Positions 1 to 8,484 of a stretch of 64,000 nucleotides of DNA are shown here, in pieces (the first letter of the stretch is position 1; each line of letters begins with the position of its first letter). The notes beneath the pieces were generated by a model. The model had not been told where the DNA came from. It did not search any database and worked only from the letters and a program-made list of their open reading frames with translations. The translations under genes and the position numbers were made by a program. This DNA comes from Microbacterium sp. MM2322. GTDB taxonomy: Bacteria > Actinomycetota > Actinomycetes > Actinomycetales > Microbacteriaceae. The stretch is taken from assembly GCF_964186585.1 (NCBI RefSeq), contig NZ_OZ075067.1:992001-1056000 (forward strand). The letters are read 5' to 3'.

Positions 1-211
1 GACGGCTCGGCGGATCGGATCGCGAGAAGTAGCCCGAGATCAGTGCGAACGCCGGCATATGGAACGCGTAGATCAGGTAGTAGAGGCTCTGCGCGATGTC
101 GGAGTCGTAGGTCAGGCGCTGGATCGCGTGGCCCAGAACGACCAGGAGGATGCATGCGGCCCGGGCGTTGTCCCAGATGGGCACGCGGCGGGTGTGGCCG
201 GTGGTGCTCAT
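1..211 (-). CDS. Acyltransferase family membrane protein (partial, C-terminus outside window)
   Basis: About 70 N-terminal residues are visible, starting at ATG 211-209 on the minus strand. They read like the beginning of an acyltransferase-3 or fucose 4-O-acetylase-like membrane protein: a short basic start, then WDNARA, a hydrophobic stretch ILLVVLGHAIQRL carrying the GH pair typical of the first helix, and YAFHMPAFALISGYF, the usual second-helix signature with HMP. Such proteins transfer acyl groups to extracytoplasmic glycans or lipids. The family call rests on these two motifs only; the substrate cannot be inferred. Confidence 0.7.
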   Translation of the reverse strand, partial: MSTTGHTRRVPIWDNARAACILLVVLGHAIQRLTYDSDIAQSLYYLIYAFHMPAFALISGYFSRSDPPSR

Positions 212-317
212 TCGGGCCAGCGTACCCGCGGGAATAACGTGGACTCTGAGGCGTTGACTCGGGTACATTCACTTGCATGGATCGGACGCAGACCGTCCGG
301 GAATCGAGAGGGACATC

Positions 318-1550
318 GTGAGCGACACCAACAGCACCACCAGCTGGCCCGGGGTGCAGTTCGGCATCTTCACCGTCACCGACATCACGCAGGACCCGAC
401 CACGGGTCGCACGCCTAGCGAGCGCGAGCGCATCTCGGCGACCGTCGAGATCGCGAAGCACGCGGAAGAGGTCGGTCTCGATGTCTTCGCGATCGGCGAG
501 CACCACAACCCGCCGTTCTGGTCGTCTTCGCCGACGACGACGCTGGCGTACATCGCCGCGCAGACCGAGCGCCTCATCCTCTCCACCTCGACGACCCTCA
601 TCACGACCAACGACCCGGTCAAGATCGCGGAAGACTACGCGATGCTGCAGCACCTGTCGGGTGGCCGCATGGACCTCATGCTCGGACGCGGCAACACCGG
701 TCCGGTCTACCCCTGGTTCGGCAAGGACATCCGTCAAGGAGTGCCGCTCGCCATCGAGAACTACGCGCTGCTGCACAAGCTGTGGCGGGAGGACGTCGTC
801 GACTGGGACGGCAAGTTCCGCACTCCGCTGCAGGGCTTCACGTCGACGCCGCGGCCCCTCGACGGCGTCGCGCCCTTCGTGTGGCACGGCTCGATCCGTA
901 CGCCCGAGATCGCCGAGCAGGCGGCCTACTACGGTGACGGGTTCTTCGCGAACAACATCTTCTGGCCCGCCGAGCACTACCAGCGCCTGATCGGTCTGTA
1001 CCGCCAGCGCTGGGAGCACTACGGGCACGGCACACCCGAGACGGCCATCGTCGGGATCGGCGGACAGACCTTCATGGCGAAGAACTCTCAGGATGCCGTG
1101 TCGCAGTTCCGTCCCTACTTCGACAACGCGCCGGTCTACGGCCACGGTCCGTCGATGGAGGACTTCGCCGAGATGACGCCGCTGACCGTCGGATCTCCCC
1201 AGCAGGTGATCGACCGTTACGCCGGCATGCGCGACCTGTTCGGCGACTTCCAGCGTCAGCTGTTCCTCGTCGATCATGCCGGCCTCCCGCTGAAGACCGT
1301 GCTCGAGCAGCTCGACTTCCTGGGTGGCGAGGTCGTCCCCGTGCTCCGCAGAGAGCTCGCGAAGGACCGTCCCGCGACCGTCCCCGACGCACCGACGCAC
1401 GCGGCGCGCGTCGCCGCCGTCTACGGCGACGGACCCGTGCGCGACGCACGTCCCCGCGCGAACCGCGGTGACAATCTCTCCGGCCCGAGCCCCTACCAGG
1501 ACGCGCCGGCTCCCGTGGGCGCCGCGTTCGGTCTGGGTGGTGCACGATGA
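318..1550 (+). CDS. LLM-class flavin-dependent oxidoreductase (CE1758-like)
   Basis: This 410-residue protein belongs to the bacterial luciferase-like (LLM) FMN-dependent monooxygenases. The family is a TIM barrel that uses reduced FMN and oxygen. Visible signatures are GVQFGIFTVTDI near residue 12, AIGEHHNPPF near residues 58-67 and LMLGRGNTGPVYPWFGKD near residue 130. I chose GTG 318 because GAGAGGGAC lies just upstream; an in-frame ATG at 273 has no ribosome-binding site. The stop overlaps the start of a flavin reductase by 4 bp (ATGA), so the two are translationally coupled and probably form a two-component monooxygenase. The substrate is unknown. Confidence 0.88.
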   Translation: MSDTNSTTSWPGVQFGIFTVTDITQDPTTGRTPSERERISATVEIAKHAEEVGLDVFAIGEHHNPPFWSSSPTTTLAYIAAQTERLILSTSTTLITTNDPVKIAEDYAMLQHLSGGRMDLMLGRGNTGPVYPWFGKDIRQGVPLAIENYALLHKLWREDVVDWDGKFRTPLQGFTSTPRPLDGVAPFVWHGSIRTPEIAEQAAYYGDGFFANNIFWPAEHYQRLIGLYRQRWEHYGHGTPETAIVGIGGQTFMAKNSQDAVSQFRPYFDNAPVYGHGPSMEDFAEMTPLTVGSPQQVIDRYAGMRDLFGDFQRQLFLVDHAGLPLKTVLEQLDFLGGEVVPVLRRELAKDRPATVPDAPTHAARVAAVYGDGPVRDARPRANRGDNLSGPSPYQDAPAPVGAAFGLGGAR

Positions 1551-2191
1551 CCGCCCGCCGCATCGCCGTCGTCTCGGCGGGACTGTCGAATCCCTCCTCG
1601 ACGCGGATGCTCGCCGACAAGCTCGCGGTCGCCGTCGTGGCGGATCTGCGGGAGAGGGGAGTGGAGGCATCCGTCGACACCTTCGAGCTGCGCGAGTACG
1701 CGCACGACATCACGAACAACCTGCTGACGGGGTTCGCCCCGCCCGCCCTTGAGACGATGATCAACACGGTCGTCTCGGCCGATGCGTTGATCGTTGCGAC
1801 GCCCATCTTCTCGACCAGCTACTCGGGACTGTTCAAGTCGTTCATCGACGTCCTGGACCCCGACGCCCTGCAGGGAAAGCCCGTTCTCATCGGAGCGAAC
1901 GCGGGAACGGCGCGCCACTCTCTCGCGATCGACTACGCCATCCGTCCGCTGTTCGCCTATCTGCACGCAGAAGCCGTGTCGACCGGCGTCTTCGCGGCGT
2001 CATCGGACTGGGGCGCTCGCGCCGACGACGTGACCCCGCTGTCGTCGCGCATCGAGCGCGGCGCGCGAGAACTGGCGGATGCTGTCACCCGGCGTCCCGC
2101 TGACGAGGCACTCGACCCGTTCGACCCCGAGTCCTATCTCGGCAAGGGCGGATCGTTCGGCCACCTTCTGGGCGGTGTGACCGGCGAGTGA
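1547..2191 (+). CDS. NADPH-dependent FMN reductase (CE1759-like)
   Basis: A 214-residue flavodoxin-fold reductase expected to supply reduced FMN to the monooxygenase encoded just upstream. The N-terminus RIAVVSAGLSNPSSTRMLAD has the phosphate-binding loop of NADPH-dependent FMN reductases, and TPIFSTSYSGLFKSFID near residues 86-102 is the flavin-contact segment of the family. The ATG overlaps the preceding stop by 4 bp. Pairing of an LLM enzyme with this reductase type is known in corynebacteria; the physiological substrate is not predictable from the sequence. Confidence 0.88.
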   Translation: MTARRIAVVSAGLSNPSSTRMLADKLAVAVVADLRERGVEASVDTFELREYAHDITNNLLTGFAPPALETMINTVVSADALIVATPIFSTSYSGLFKSFIDVLDPDALQGKPVLIGANAGTARHSLAIDYAIRPLFAYLHAEAVSTGVFAASSDWGARADDVTPLSSRIERGARELADAVTRRPADEALDPFDPESYLGKGGSFGHLLGGVTGE

Positions 2192-2196
2192 TCCGA

Positions 2197-2793
2197 TCAG
2201 CGCGCGCGGCGGCCCGACAATCGAGCCGCCGCGGCGTCGATCACCAGACCCAGCGCGACGGCGACGACGATCGAGATGATGACGGCGACGACGGGGCTGC
2301 CCGGGAGGAGCGACCCGATCGCCGCACCCACCACCGCCTGGTAGACGGCCCACACGCTCGCGGCCACCGCGACGGCGGTGAAGTACCGGCCGGCGGGGAC
2401 CAGGGTCGCCCCGGCGGTGAGGTTGACCGCGAGTCTGGCGAAGGGGATGAACCGTGCCGTGAAGACGACGGTCGCCGTGCCGCGCGTGAGGCGGCCGCCG
2501 GCCCACGTGAACGCCGCCTGTATGCGGGGATGCCGCATCCACCGCCATCTGTCCACGCCGGCGAACCGTCCCACGCCGTAGCAGAGCGCGTCGCCGCAGA
2601 ACGCTGCGAGAGCGGCGACGGCGATGACGGCGAGGAGGGGAGGAGTGCCCGTCGCCGCGGCGAGGGCGCCGGTCGCCGTGACGGCGACCTCCCCCGGGAT
2701 GACGACGAGGACAGCGTCGGCCAACACGAGCGCGAACAGGGCAGGCAGGGCCCACGGGCTCGTGGCCACGCTCGTGAGGAGATCGGTGGTCAC
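2197..2793 (-). CDS. DedA family membrane protein
   Basis: This is a 198-residue integral membrane protein of the DedA/VTT (SNARE-associated) family, which takes part in membrane homeostasis and probably flips lipid carriers. It begins with a hydrophobic segment (LPALFALVLADAVLVVIPGE). It contains the family signature FTARFIPFARLAVNLTAGA, with the arginine-rich F...RF.P..R motif, and ends with two further hydrophobic segments and a basic tail. I chose GTG 2793 because it gives the usual family length of about 200 residues. ATG 2817 is an in-frame alternative without a better ribosome-binding site. It converges with the FMN reductase gene 5 bp away and diverges from the glycosyltransferase fusion. 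Confidence 0.85.
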   Translation of the reverse strand: MTTDLLTSVATSPWALPALFALVLADAVLVVIPGEVAVTATGALAAATGTPPLLAVIAVAALAAFCGDALCYGVGRFAGVDRWRWMRHPRIQAAFTWAGGRLTRGTATVVFTARFIPFARLAVNLTAGATLVPAGRYFTAVAVAASVWAVYQAVVGAAIGSLLPGSPVVAVIISIVVAVALGLVIDAAAARLSGRRAR

Positions 2794-2944
2794 GCGCCCT
2801 GAGTACACCGCCCCCATGAACGCCGGGCGAACACGGGGCCGGATCGGAACACCCCGGTGACCGGGCGGGGAGGAGTGGATGAACACTCCGCGATCCCGGG
2901 GTCTTCGGCCGGTTTTCACGCCCGGGCGCGGGCACCCTGGTCCT

Positions 2945-4903
2945 GTGAGAGTCGCGGTCGTCACCGAGTCCTTCCTCCCGCACATGAACGGGGTCACCGG
3001 GTCTGTCCTGCAGATCCGGGAGCACCTCCAGCGTCGCGGGCACGACGTGTTCGTCGTCGCGCCGGGCGTCCGCCGTCACGAGCTCGGGATGCCGGGGCGC
3101 GCCGTCGCCTCCGTGCCGCTGCCGACGTACCCCGCCGTCCGTCTCGCGGTGCCGCCGGCTGCATCCATCTCCCGCGACCTCGCGCGCTTCGGCGCCGACG
3201 TGGTCCATCTCGCCTCGCCCTTCCTGCTCGGCTGGCAGGGGCTCCTCGCGGCGGAATCGAGCCGCGTGCCGAGCGTCGCGGTCTACCAGACCGACGTCGT
3301 CGCCTACACCGGCCGCTACGGGCTGCCGCAGGCGACGGCGCTCGCCGAAGCGCACGTGCGTCGCCTGCACCGACGCGCGACCCTCACCCTCGCTCCGTCG
3401 GTGGCGGCGCGCGCACAGCTCGAGGGCATGGGCGTCGATCGGATCGCGCTGTGGGGGCGCGGCGTCGACGGGCTCCGTTTCACCCCCGAACGCCGCGACG
3501 ACGCCTGGCGCGCACGCGTCGCCCCGGGCGAGGTCATCGTCGGCTACGTGGGTCGGCTCGCCCCCGAGAAGCAGGTCGAGGATCTCGTCGCCCTTCGGGG
3601 GGCACCCGGCATCCGCCTCGTCATCGTCGGCGACGGCCCGTCCCGGCCGCTTCTCGAACAGCTCCTCCCCGAAGCGGTGTTCCTCGGGCATCTCGACGGT
3701 GACGCGCTCGCGACGGCTCTCGCGTCCTTTGACGTCTTCGTCCACCCGGGCGAGAGCGAGACGTTCGGCCAGACGATCCAGGAGGCGCAGGCGAGCGGCG
3801 TGCCCGTCGTCGCCACCGGGACGGGCGGCCCCGTCGACCTCGTTCGCAGCAGCGTGGACGGTTGGCTCTACCGTCCCGGCGACGCCGCCGATCTCCGTGG
3901 CCGTGTGACCGACCTCGCCGGCGACGCCGCGAAACGCCGGGCGTTCGCGGAAGCCGCGCGCACCGCGGTGGCGGGACGCACATGGGAGGCCCTGGCCGAC
4001 CGTCTCGTCGAGCACTACGAGCGCGCCGCGACCCTCCACCGGATGGATGCCGGGCGCCGAGTGCTCGCCTGGCCGCGACCGGACGGGGCCGACCCGGCGG
4101 CGTCGGGCCCTCGGACGTGGTCGCGATACGTGGCGCTGGGGGATTCGATCACCGAAGGACTCTGCGACACCTCGCGGATGCCGGCGGGCGCGTTCCGCGG
4201 TTGGGCCGACCGACTGGCTCACCTTCTCGCCCTCAGCGGCGACCGGCGTCGGCCCTTCCGCTACGCGAACCTGGCCGTCCGGAGCCAGCGCGTGGCGCAC
4301 CTGATCGACCAGCAGGTGCCGCGATGCCTGGAGATGCGTCCCGACCTCGTCTCGGTCCTGATCGGTGCGAACGACCTCGTGCAGGTGCGGTGCGACCCCG
4401 TCGCGCTCGCCGCCCAGGTGGAGGATGCCGTTACCCGTCTCCGCGAGGCCGGGTGCGACGTTCTGCTGGGGACCGTCTTCCTTCCCGATCGCGCAGCCGC
4501 CGGTGTCCTTTCCCGGCGCTTCGCGATCTACAACGCCCGGCTCCGCCAGGTCGCGGCGCGGACGGGGGCGGTGCTCCTGGACCTCGGCGCCCACACGGAG
4601 CTCACGCGGGTCGAGCTGTGGTCCGACGACAGGGTGCACCTCCGGTCCCGGGGCCACCGCTTCGTCGCCTATCGCGCCGCAGAGGCGCTCGGGGTGCCCC
4701 ACGCCGACGTGCTCGCAGATCTCGACGAGGCGTTCCACGTCGACGAGGACCCGCCGTCGGCGGGGACGTGGCTGCGGCGCGACGCCCTCCCGTGGATGTG
4801 GCGGCGGCTCCGCGGTCGCACGGCGGGCGATGGGCGGACGGCGAAGATCCCCGACTACGTGGTCGTCGGCCGGCCGACCGGGCGCGCCGACATCCGGCGA
4901 TGA
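2945..4903 (+). CDS. Fusion of GT4 glycosyltransferase and SGNH/GDSL hydrolase
   Basis: One uninterrupted 652-codon frame holds two enzymes. Residues 1 to about 365 are a GT-B glycosyltransferase of family 4, like the MgtA/PimB mannosyltransferases: the start RVAVVTESFLPHMNGV, the nucleotide-binding segment GYVGRLAPEKQVEDLV, and the E-x7-E region GESETFGQTIQEA. After a linker of about 30 residues, residues 394 to about 590 are an SGNH hydrolase: GDSIT with nucleophile Ser401, GAND near residue 476, and DRVH with Asp562 and His565. The C-terminus is arginine-rich. GTG 2945 is chosen because family members begin at this point. In other genomes the two activities are usually separate, so this may be a fused glycan or glycolipid maker and trimmer. 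Substrates are unknown. Confidence 0.88.
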   Translation: MRVAVVTESFLPHMNGVTGSVLQIREHLQRRGHDVFVVAPGVRRHELGMPGRAVASVPLPTYPAVRLAVPPAASISRDLARFGADVVHLASPFLLGWQGLLAAESSRVPSVAVYQTDVVAYTGRYGLPQATALAEAHVRRLHRRATLTLAPSVAARAQLEGMGVDRIALWGRGVDGLRFTPERRDDAWRARVAPGEVIVGYVGRLAPEKQVEDLVALRGAPGIRLVIVGDGPSRPLLEQLLPEAVFLGHLDGDALATALASFDVFVHPGESETFGQTIQEAQASGVPVVATGTGGPVDLVRSSVDGWLYRPGDAADLRGRVTDLAGDAAKRRAFAEAARTAVAGRTWEALADRLVEHYERAATLHRMDAGRRVLAWPRPDGADPAASGPRTWSRYVALGDSITEGLCDTSRMPAGAFRGWADRLAHLLALSGDRRRPFRYANLAVRSQRVAHLIDQQVPRCLEMRPDLVSVLIGANDLVQVRCDPVALAAQVEDAVTRLREAGCDVLLGTVFLPDRAAAGVLSRRFAIYNARLRQVAARTGAVLLDLGAHTELTRVELWSDDRVHLRSRGHRFVAYRAAEALGVPHADVLADLDEAFHVDEDPPSAGTWLRRDALPWMWRRLRGRTAGDGRTAKIPDYVVVGRPTGRADIRR

Positions 4904-4910
4904 AGGCCTC

Positions 4911-5591
4911 TCACCGCGACCAGCGGTACTCCGTCTCGGGTCGCCCGGGCGTCCCGTAGCGCTGGGCGCGTGCCGCTCGACCGGCATCCGCCAGATGCTC
5001 GAGGTAGCGGCGCGCTGCCACCCGCGACATCCCGAGCCGGTCGGCCGCCTCCCGGGCTGACACCGCCTGCGAACGGAGGAGCGTGCTCACGCGGTCGAGG
5101 GTGTCGGCCGAAAGGCCCTTGGGGAGAGTGGGCGCGGGGGAGGTGCGGAGCGCCCCGAGCATCGCATCGATCTCGGCTTGTGTCGCGGAGCCGGCCGCCC
5201 GGGTGACCTGCTCGCGGAAGCGGAGGTACTGCCGCATCCGCTCCTGGAAATCGCCGAACGTGAACGGCTTCACAAGGTACTGCGCGGCGCCGAGAGCGAT
5301 GGCCTGACGAACGACCTCAGCGTCGCGGACGGAGGTGATCGCGATGACATCGACCGTGCCGGTGTGCGCCCGCAGGTGGCGGAGGACATCGAGCCCCGAG
5401 CCGTCGGGCATGGTCATGTCGAGCAGGACGAGGTCGATGTCGGCGGCTCGCGGACTGTCGAGGAGGGCGGCGATCGCGGCTCGCGCGCCGGTGGCTTCTG
5501 CGACGACGTCGAATCCGTCGAGCCGCTCCACGTAGTGCCGGTGAAGTTCGAGGGTGAGGGCGTCGTCGTCGACGACGAGCACCCCGATCAT
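4911..5591 (-). CDS. Response regulator of the CitB/DcuR family
   Basis: A 226-residue two-component regulator. The receiver domain occupies residues 1-120, with the acidic pocket DDD at residues 8-10, phosphoacceptor Asp58 in LLDMTMPDG, the conserved Thr near residue 86 and Lys108 in LVKPF. A CitB/DcuR-type helix-turn-helix lies near residues 170-195 (SAREAADRLGMSRVAARRYLEHL, split here only by description). Its ATG overlaps the stop of the sensor kinase by 4 bp, so both are made from one transcript. In this family the pair senses di- or tricarboxylates and activates the uptake gene beside it; here a DctA-type transporter is divergent from the kinase. Confidence 0.92.
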   Translation of the reverse strand: MIGVLVVDDDALTLELHRHYVERLDGFDVVAEATGARAAIAALLDSPRAADIDLVLLDMTMPDGSGLDVLRHLRAHTGTVDVIAITSVRDAEVVRQAIALGAAQYLVKPFTFGDFQERMRQYLRFREQVTRAAGSATQAEIDAMLGALRTSPAPTLPKGLSADTLDRVSTLLRSQAVSAREAADRLGMSRVAARRYLEHLADAGRAARAQRYGTPGRPETEYRWSR

Positions 5592-6853
5592 GCGTCCCGC
5601 CGAGGCAGGATGACCCGGAAGGTCGTGGGATCGGCGTGCAGCGAGAGCGTCCCCTCGGCCTCATCGACGATCGAGCGCACCAGGGCGAGTCCCACGCCGC
5701 GTCCGCCGCTGTCCGACGGCTTCGTCGAGAAGCCGTGCTCGAAGATCCGGTCGGCGATCTCCGGCGCCACACCCTCGCCGCTGTCGGCGACCTGGACGGC
5801 CAGTTCGTCCTCGTCGGTTCGGGTCATGCGTACGTCGACCCACCGCGGCGCAGGGCCGGCGGCCGCGGCATCCAGTGCGTTGTCGATCAGGTTCCCGACC
5901 ACGGAGACGGCGTCGACGGGGGAGAGGACCGAGCGCGGCGCGTCCGCGTCGATGCGCGCACGCCATTCGACGCCGCGCTCGCTCGCCTGCGACGCCTTGC
6001 CGAGCAGCAGTGCGCCCACCGTCGGATCGCCGTCGCGTCGCGCGGTCACCTGGTCGACGAGGATCTGGCTCTGCCGGGCGTCTTCGGAGAGCAGATCGAT
6101 CGCCTCGCCCGTGCGTCCGAGCTCGAGAAGCGCGATCGCGGTATGGAGGCGGTTCCCGTGCTCATGCGTCTGAGAGCGGAGCGCCTCGCCGAGGGTGCGC
6201 ATCGACTCGTAGGACGAGACCGCGTCCCGGACCGCGCCCGCGGGCAGGTCACCGGTGACCCGCCGCGTCGCGCGGCGGGCGAGGAGAGCGCCGGCGAGTC
6301 CGGCCGCGGCGAGGACGACGGCGATCGCGACCGCGACGATGATGCGCGGCCCCAGCGCGTCGCTGATCGATCCGATCGTGACGCCCACGGACACTCGGCC
6401 GACGACGACGCCGTCCGAGATGACCGGCACGATGGTGCGCACCGATCGGCCGAGGGTGCCGGTGAACTCCTCCGTGAGGGTGCCGGTGCCGGCGGGGATC
6501 GTCCCGATGTAGGGCTCGCCGATCCGTGCCGGGTCGGGGTGGGTGACGCGGATGCCGGCAGGGTCCATGATCGTGACGAAGTCGACGTCGGCATCGGCGA
6601 CGACCGCCTCGATCTCGGGCTGAAGCAGGCGGGTCGCGGTGGCGCGGTCCCCGTCGGCGAGGGCGTCGGCGACACCGGCGCTGTCGGCGATCGTCTCGGC
6701 CACGGCCCGGGTCACCCGCTCCGCCTCCGCGCGGGCAGCCCGCTGGCCCTCCCAGAGGAGAATGCCCGCGATCGCCAGGGCGAGCACGACGACGGCGACG
6801 GCGACGGCGACGAAGACGCGGGATGCCGCGCTCGCTGCGCGTGACTGTGCCAC
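5588..6853 (-). CDS. CitA/DcuS-type sensor histidine kinase lacking a cytoplasmic PAS domain
   Basis: A 421-residue membrane kinase. TM1 is at residues 13-34. An extracytoplasmic PASp domain (about 40-168) contains Arg102 and His105 in RVTHPDP and the segment RSVRTIVPV, the carboxylate-binding signature of CitA/DcuS. TM2 is at 170-192, and the phosphoacceptor His230 lies in SQTHEHGNRLH. The ATPase domain has NLIDNALDA, DSGEGV and GGRGVGLAL. Only about 35 residues separate TM2 from the phosphoacceptor region, so the second, cytoplasmic PAS domain normal for CitA/DcuS is missing. GTG 6853 has GAGAGGAG about 7 nt upstream. It probably detects external C4-dicarboxylates and drives the adjacent regulator and dctA. 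Confidence 0.88.
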   Translation of the reverse strand: MAQSRAASAASRVFVAVAVAVVVLALAIAGILLWEGQRAARAEAERVTRAVAETIADSAGVADALADGDRATATRLLQPEIEAVVADADVDFVTIMDPAGIRVTHPDPARIGEPYIGTIPAGTGTLTEEFTGTLGRSVRTIVPVISDGVVVGRVSVGVTIGSISDALGPRIIVAVAIAVVLAAAGLAGALLARRATRRVTGDLPAGAVRDAVSSYESMRTLGEALRSQTHEHGNRLHTAIALLELGRTGEAIDLLSEDARQSQILVDQVTARRDGDPTVGALLLGKASQASERGVEWRARIDADAPRSVLSPVDAVSVVGNLIDNALDAAAAGPAPRWVDVRMTRTDEDELAVQVADSGEGVAPEIADRIFEHGFSTKPSDSGGRGVGLALVRSIVDEAEGTLSLHADPTTFRVILPRRDA

Positions 6854-6907
6854 GATGCACTCCTCTCGAGGGTCTGCGACCAATACGACCACAACTGCCG
6901 TCCCGGC

Positions 6908-6949
6908 CGTGCCACGGGCACGCTGAGGCACGCCGACACTGCAGTCGGC
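6908..6949. promoter_or_regulatory. Divergent promoter region with two perfect inverted repeats
   Basis: The 126-bp gap between the sensor kinase and the DctA-like gene contains CGTGCC-N3-GGCACG (6908-6922) and GCCGAC-N6-GTCGGC (6932-6949). Both have perfect 6-bp arms and lie 30-70 bp before the transporter start. Their place between a two-component system and its likely target makes them candidate sites for the response regulator. No binding motif for this exact regulator is known to me, so the assignment is positional. Confidence 0.4.
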
Positions 6950-6979
6950 TCCGACAACGACTGTCACCCAGGAGAGATC

Positions 6980-8419
6980 ATGGCCCTCACATCCTCATTC
7001 CGGCTCCCCGGATACAACCCGCGCCGTGGCAAGCAAGCGTGGGACAAGCACACCTGGCTGTACGTCTCGGTGATCATCGCCGTCGTCCTCGGTTGCATCG
7101 TCGGGCTGGTCTGGCCGGCATTCGCCGTCGAGCTCGAGCCGATCGGCAAGGCGTTCGTCAACCTCATCAAGATGATGATCGCGCCGATCATCTTCTGCAC
7201 GATCGTCGTCGGCGTCGGTTCCATCGCCAAGGCGGCCACCGTGGGCCGCATCGGCGGTCTCGCCCTGCTCTACTTCATGGCGATGTCGACGTTCGCCCTG
7301 GCGATCGGCCTCGTGGTCGGCAACATCATCCACCCGGGTGAGGGCCTGAACATGCAGAACGCGCAGTACGACACCGGCTCGCTGCCCGAGGCCAAATCGA
7401 CCACCGAGTTCCTCCTCGGCATCATCCCCACGACGTTCTTCGGCGCGTTCACCGGGGAGAGCGTGCTCCAGGTCCTCTTCATCGCTCTGCTGGTCGGATT
7501 CGCCCTGCAGAAGATGGGCGCCACGGGCGAGCCCATCATGAACGCCGTCAAGAACCTGCAGGCTCTCGTCTTCCGCATCCTCGGCATGATCCTCTGGCTC
7601 GCGCCGGTCGGTGCCTTCGGAGCCATCGCCGCGGTCGTCGGCAAGACCGGCGTCGCCGCCATCCTGAGCCTCGGGCTACTGATGATCGCGTTCTACATCA
7701 CCTGCATCGTGTTCATCGTCGGCGTCCTCGGCACGCTCCTCTACGCCGTCGCCCGGATCAACATCTTCCTGGTGATGAAGTACCTCGCCCGCGAGTACCT
7801 GCTCATCGTCGGCACGTCCTCGAGCGAATCGGCCCTGCCCCGCCTCATCGCCAAGATGGAGCATCTCGGAGTCTCGAAGCCCGTCGTGGGCATCACGGTC
7901 CCCACCGGCTACTCCTTCAACCTCGACGGCACCGCGATCTACCTGACGATGGCGTCGCTGTTCATCGCCGCCGGCATGGGAGCGCCCATGTCGATCCCCG
8001 AGCAGATCGGTCTCCTCGTCTTCATGATCATCGCCTCGAAGGGTGCCGCCGGTGTCACCGGCGCCGGACTGGCGACCCTTGCGGGCGGTCTGCAGGCCTA
8101 CCGTCCCGACCTCGTCAACGGCGTCGGCGTCATCGTCGGCATCGACCGGTTCATGTCCGAGGGCCGCGCGCTCACCAACTTCACCGGCAACGCCGTGGCG
8201 ACCCTGCTGATCGGCACCTGGACGAAGCAGATCGACCGCGAGCAGGTCACGGCGGTCCTGACGGGACAGCGCCCCTTCGACGAGGCGACGCTCACCGGTC
8301 ACGGTGTCTCCGACGACACCGGCGCCGTCGACACGTCCGGGCTGCACGAGGCCGCCCTCACCGAGGCTGAGGCGAAGGAGGAGCGCGCCCGCGCTCGCCG
8401 CGCCGACCTGAACGGCTGA
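6980..8419 (+). CDS. dctA: DctA-like dicarboxylate:cation symporter
   Basis: A 479-residue transporter of the DAACS family (glutamate/C4-dicarboxylate:cation symporters). It is expected in the cytoplasmic membrane, importing succinate, fumarate or malate with H+ or Na+. The serine-rich hairpin motif GTSSSESALPRL lies near residue 278 and the TM7 cation-site motif SFNLDGTAIYLT near residue 312. The hydrophobic profile fits eight membrane segments plus two re-entrant loops. The cytoplasmic tail is about 50 residues longer than that of the E. coli protein and is charged. AGGAGAG precedes the ATG. Divergence from a CitA/CitB-type pair supports substrate-induced control. Confidence 0.9.
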   Translation: MALTSSFRLPGYNPRRGKQAWDKHTWLYVSVIIAVVLGCIVGLVWPAFAVELEPIGKAFVNLIKMMIAPIIFCTIVVGVGSIAKAATVGRIGGLALLYFMAMSTFALAIGLVVGNIIHPGEGLNMQNAQYDTGSLPEAKSTTEFLLGIIPTTFFGAFTGESVLQVLFIALLVGFALQKMGATGEPIMNAVKNLQALVFRILGMILWLAPVGAFGAIAAVVGKTGVAAILSLGLLMIAFYITCIVFIVGVLGTLLYAVARINIFLVMKYLAREYLLIVGTSSSESALPRLIAKMEHLGVSKPVVGITVPTGYSFNLDGTAIYLTMASLFIAAGMGAPMSIPEQIGLLVFMIIASKGAAGVTGAGLATLAGGLQAYRPDLVNGVGVIVGIDRFMSEGRALTNFTGNAVATLLIGTWTKQIDREQVTAVLTGQRPFDEATLTGHGVSDDTGAVDTSGLHEAALTEAEAKEERARARRADLNG

Positions 8420-8431
8420 GCGAGGCACGGA

Positions 8432-8477
8432 CACGACGAAGGCCCGGACGCCACTCGGCATCCGGGCCTTCCTCGTG
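8432..8477. terminator. Bidirectional hairpin terminator between dctA and DUF5302 gene
   Basis: Arms CACGACGAAGGCCCGGA (8432-8448) and its complement (8461-8477) pair over 17 bp with one mismatch around a 12-nt loop. The hairpin sits 12 bp after the transporter stop and 8 bp before the stop of the convergent small gene, as expected for a shared terminator. Confidence 0.8.
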
Positions 8478-8484
8478 TCGGGGG

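Noticed and set aside
4030..4140. Sequencing frameshift or lost stop joining two genes in the glycosyltransferase-SGNH frame
   Set aside because: Both domains read in one frame with normal codon bias through the linker, so no error is needed to explain the sequence; it remains a check item under the fusion finding.
2000..4987. Long minus-strand open frame (about 995 codons) opposite the DedA and glycosyltransferase genes
   Set aside because: It is the antisense shadow of high-GC genes: it is arginine- and proline-rich, has no recognisable domain and spans two genes of opposite strand. The same applies to the long antisense frames at 9186-11306, 17662-19788, 21140-23419, 37655-39202, 52870-54711 and 57152-59032.
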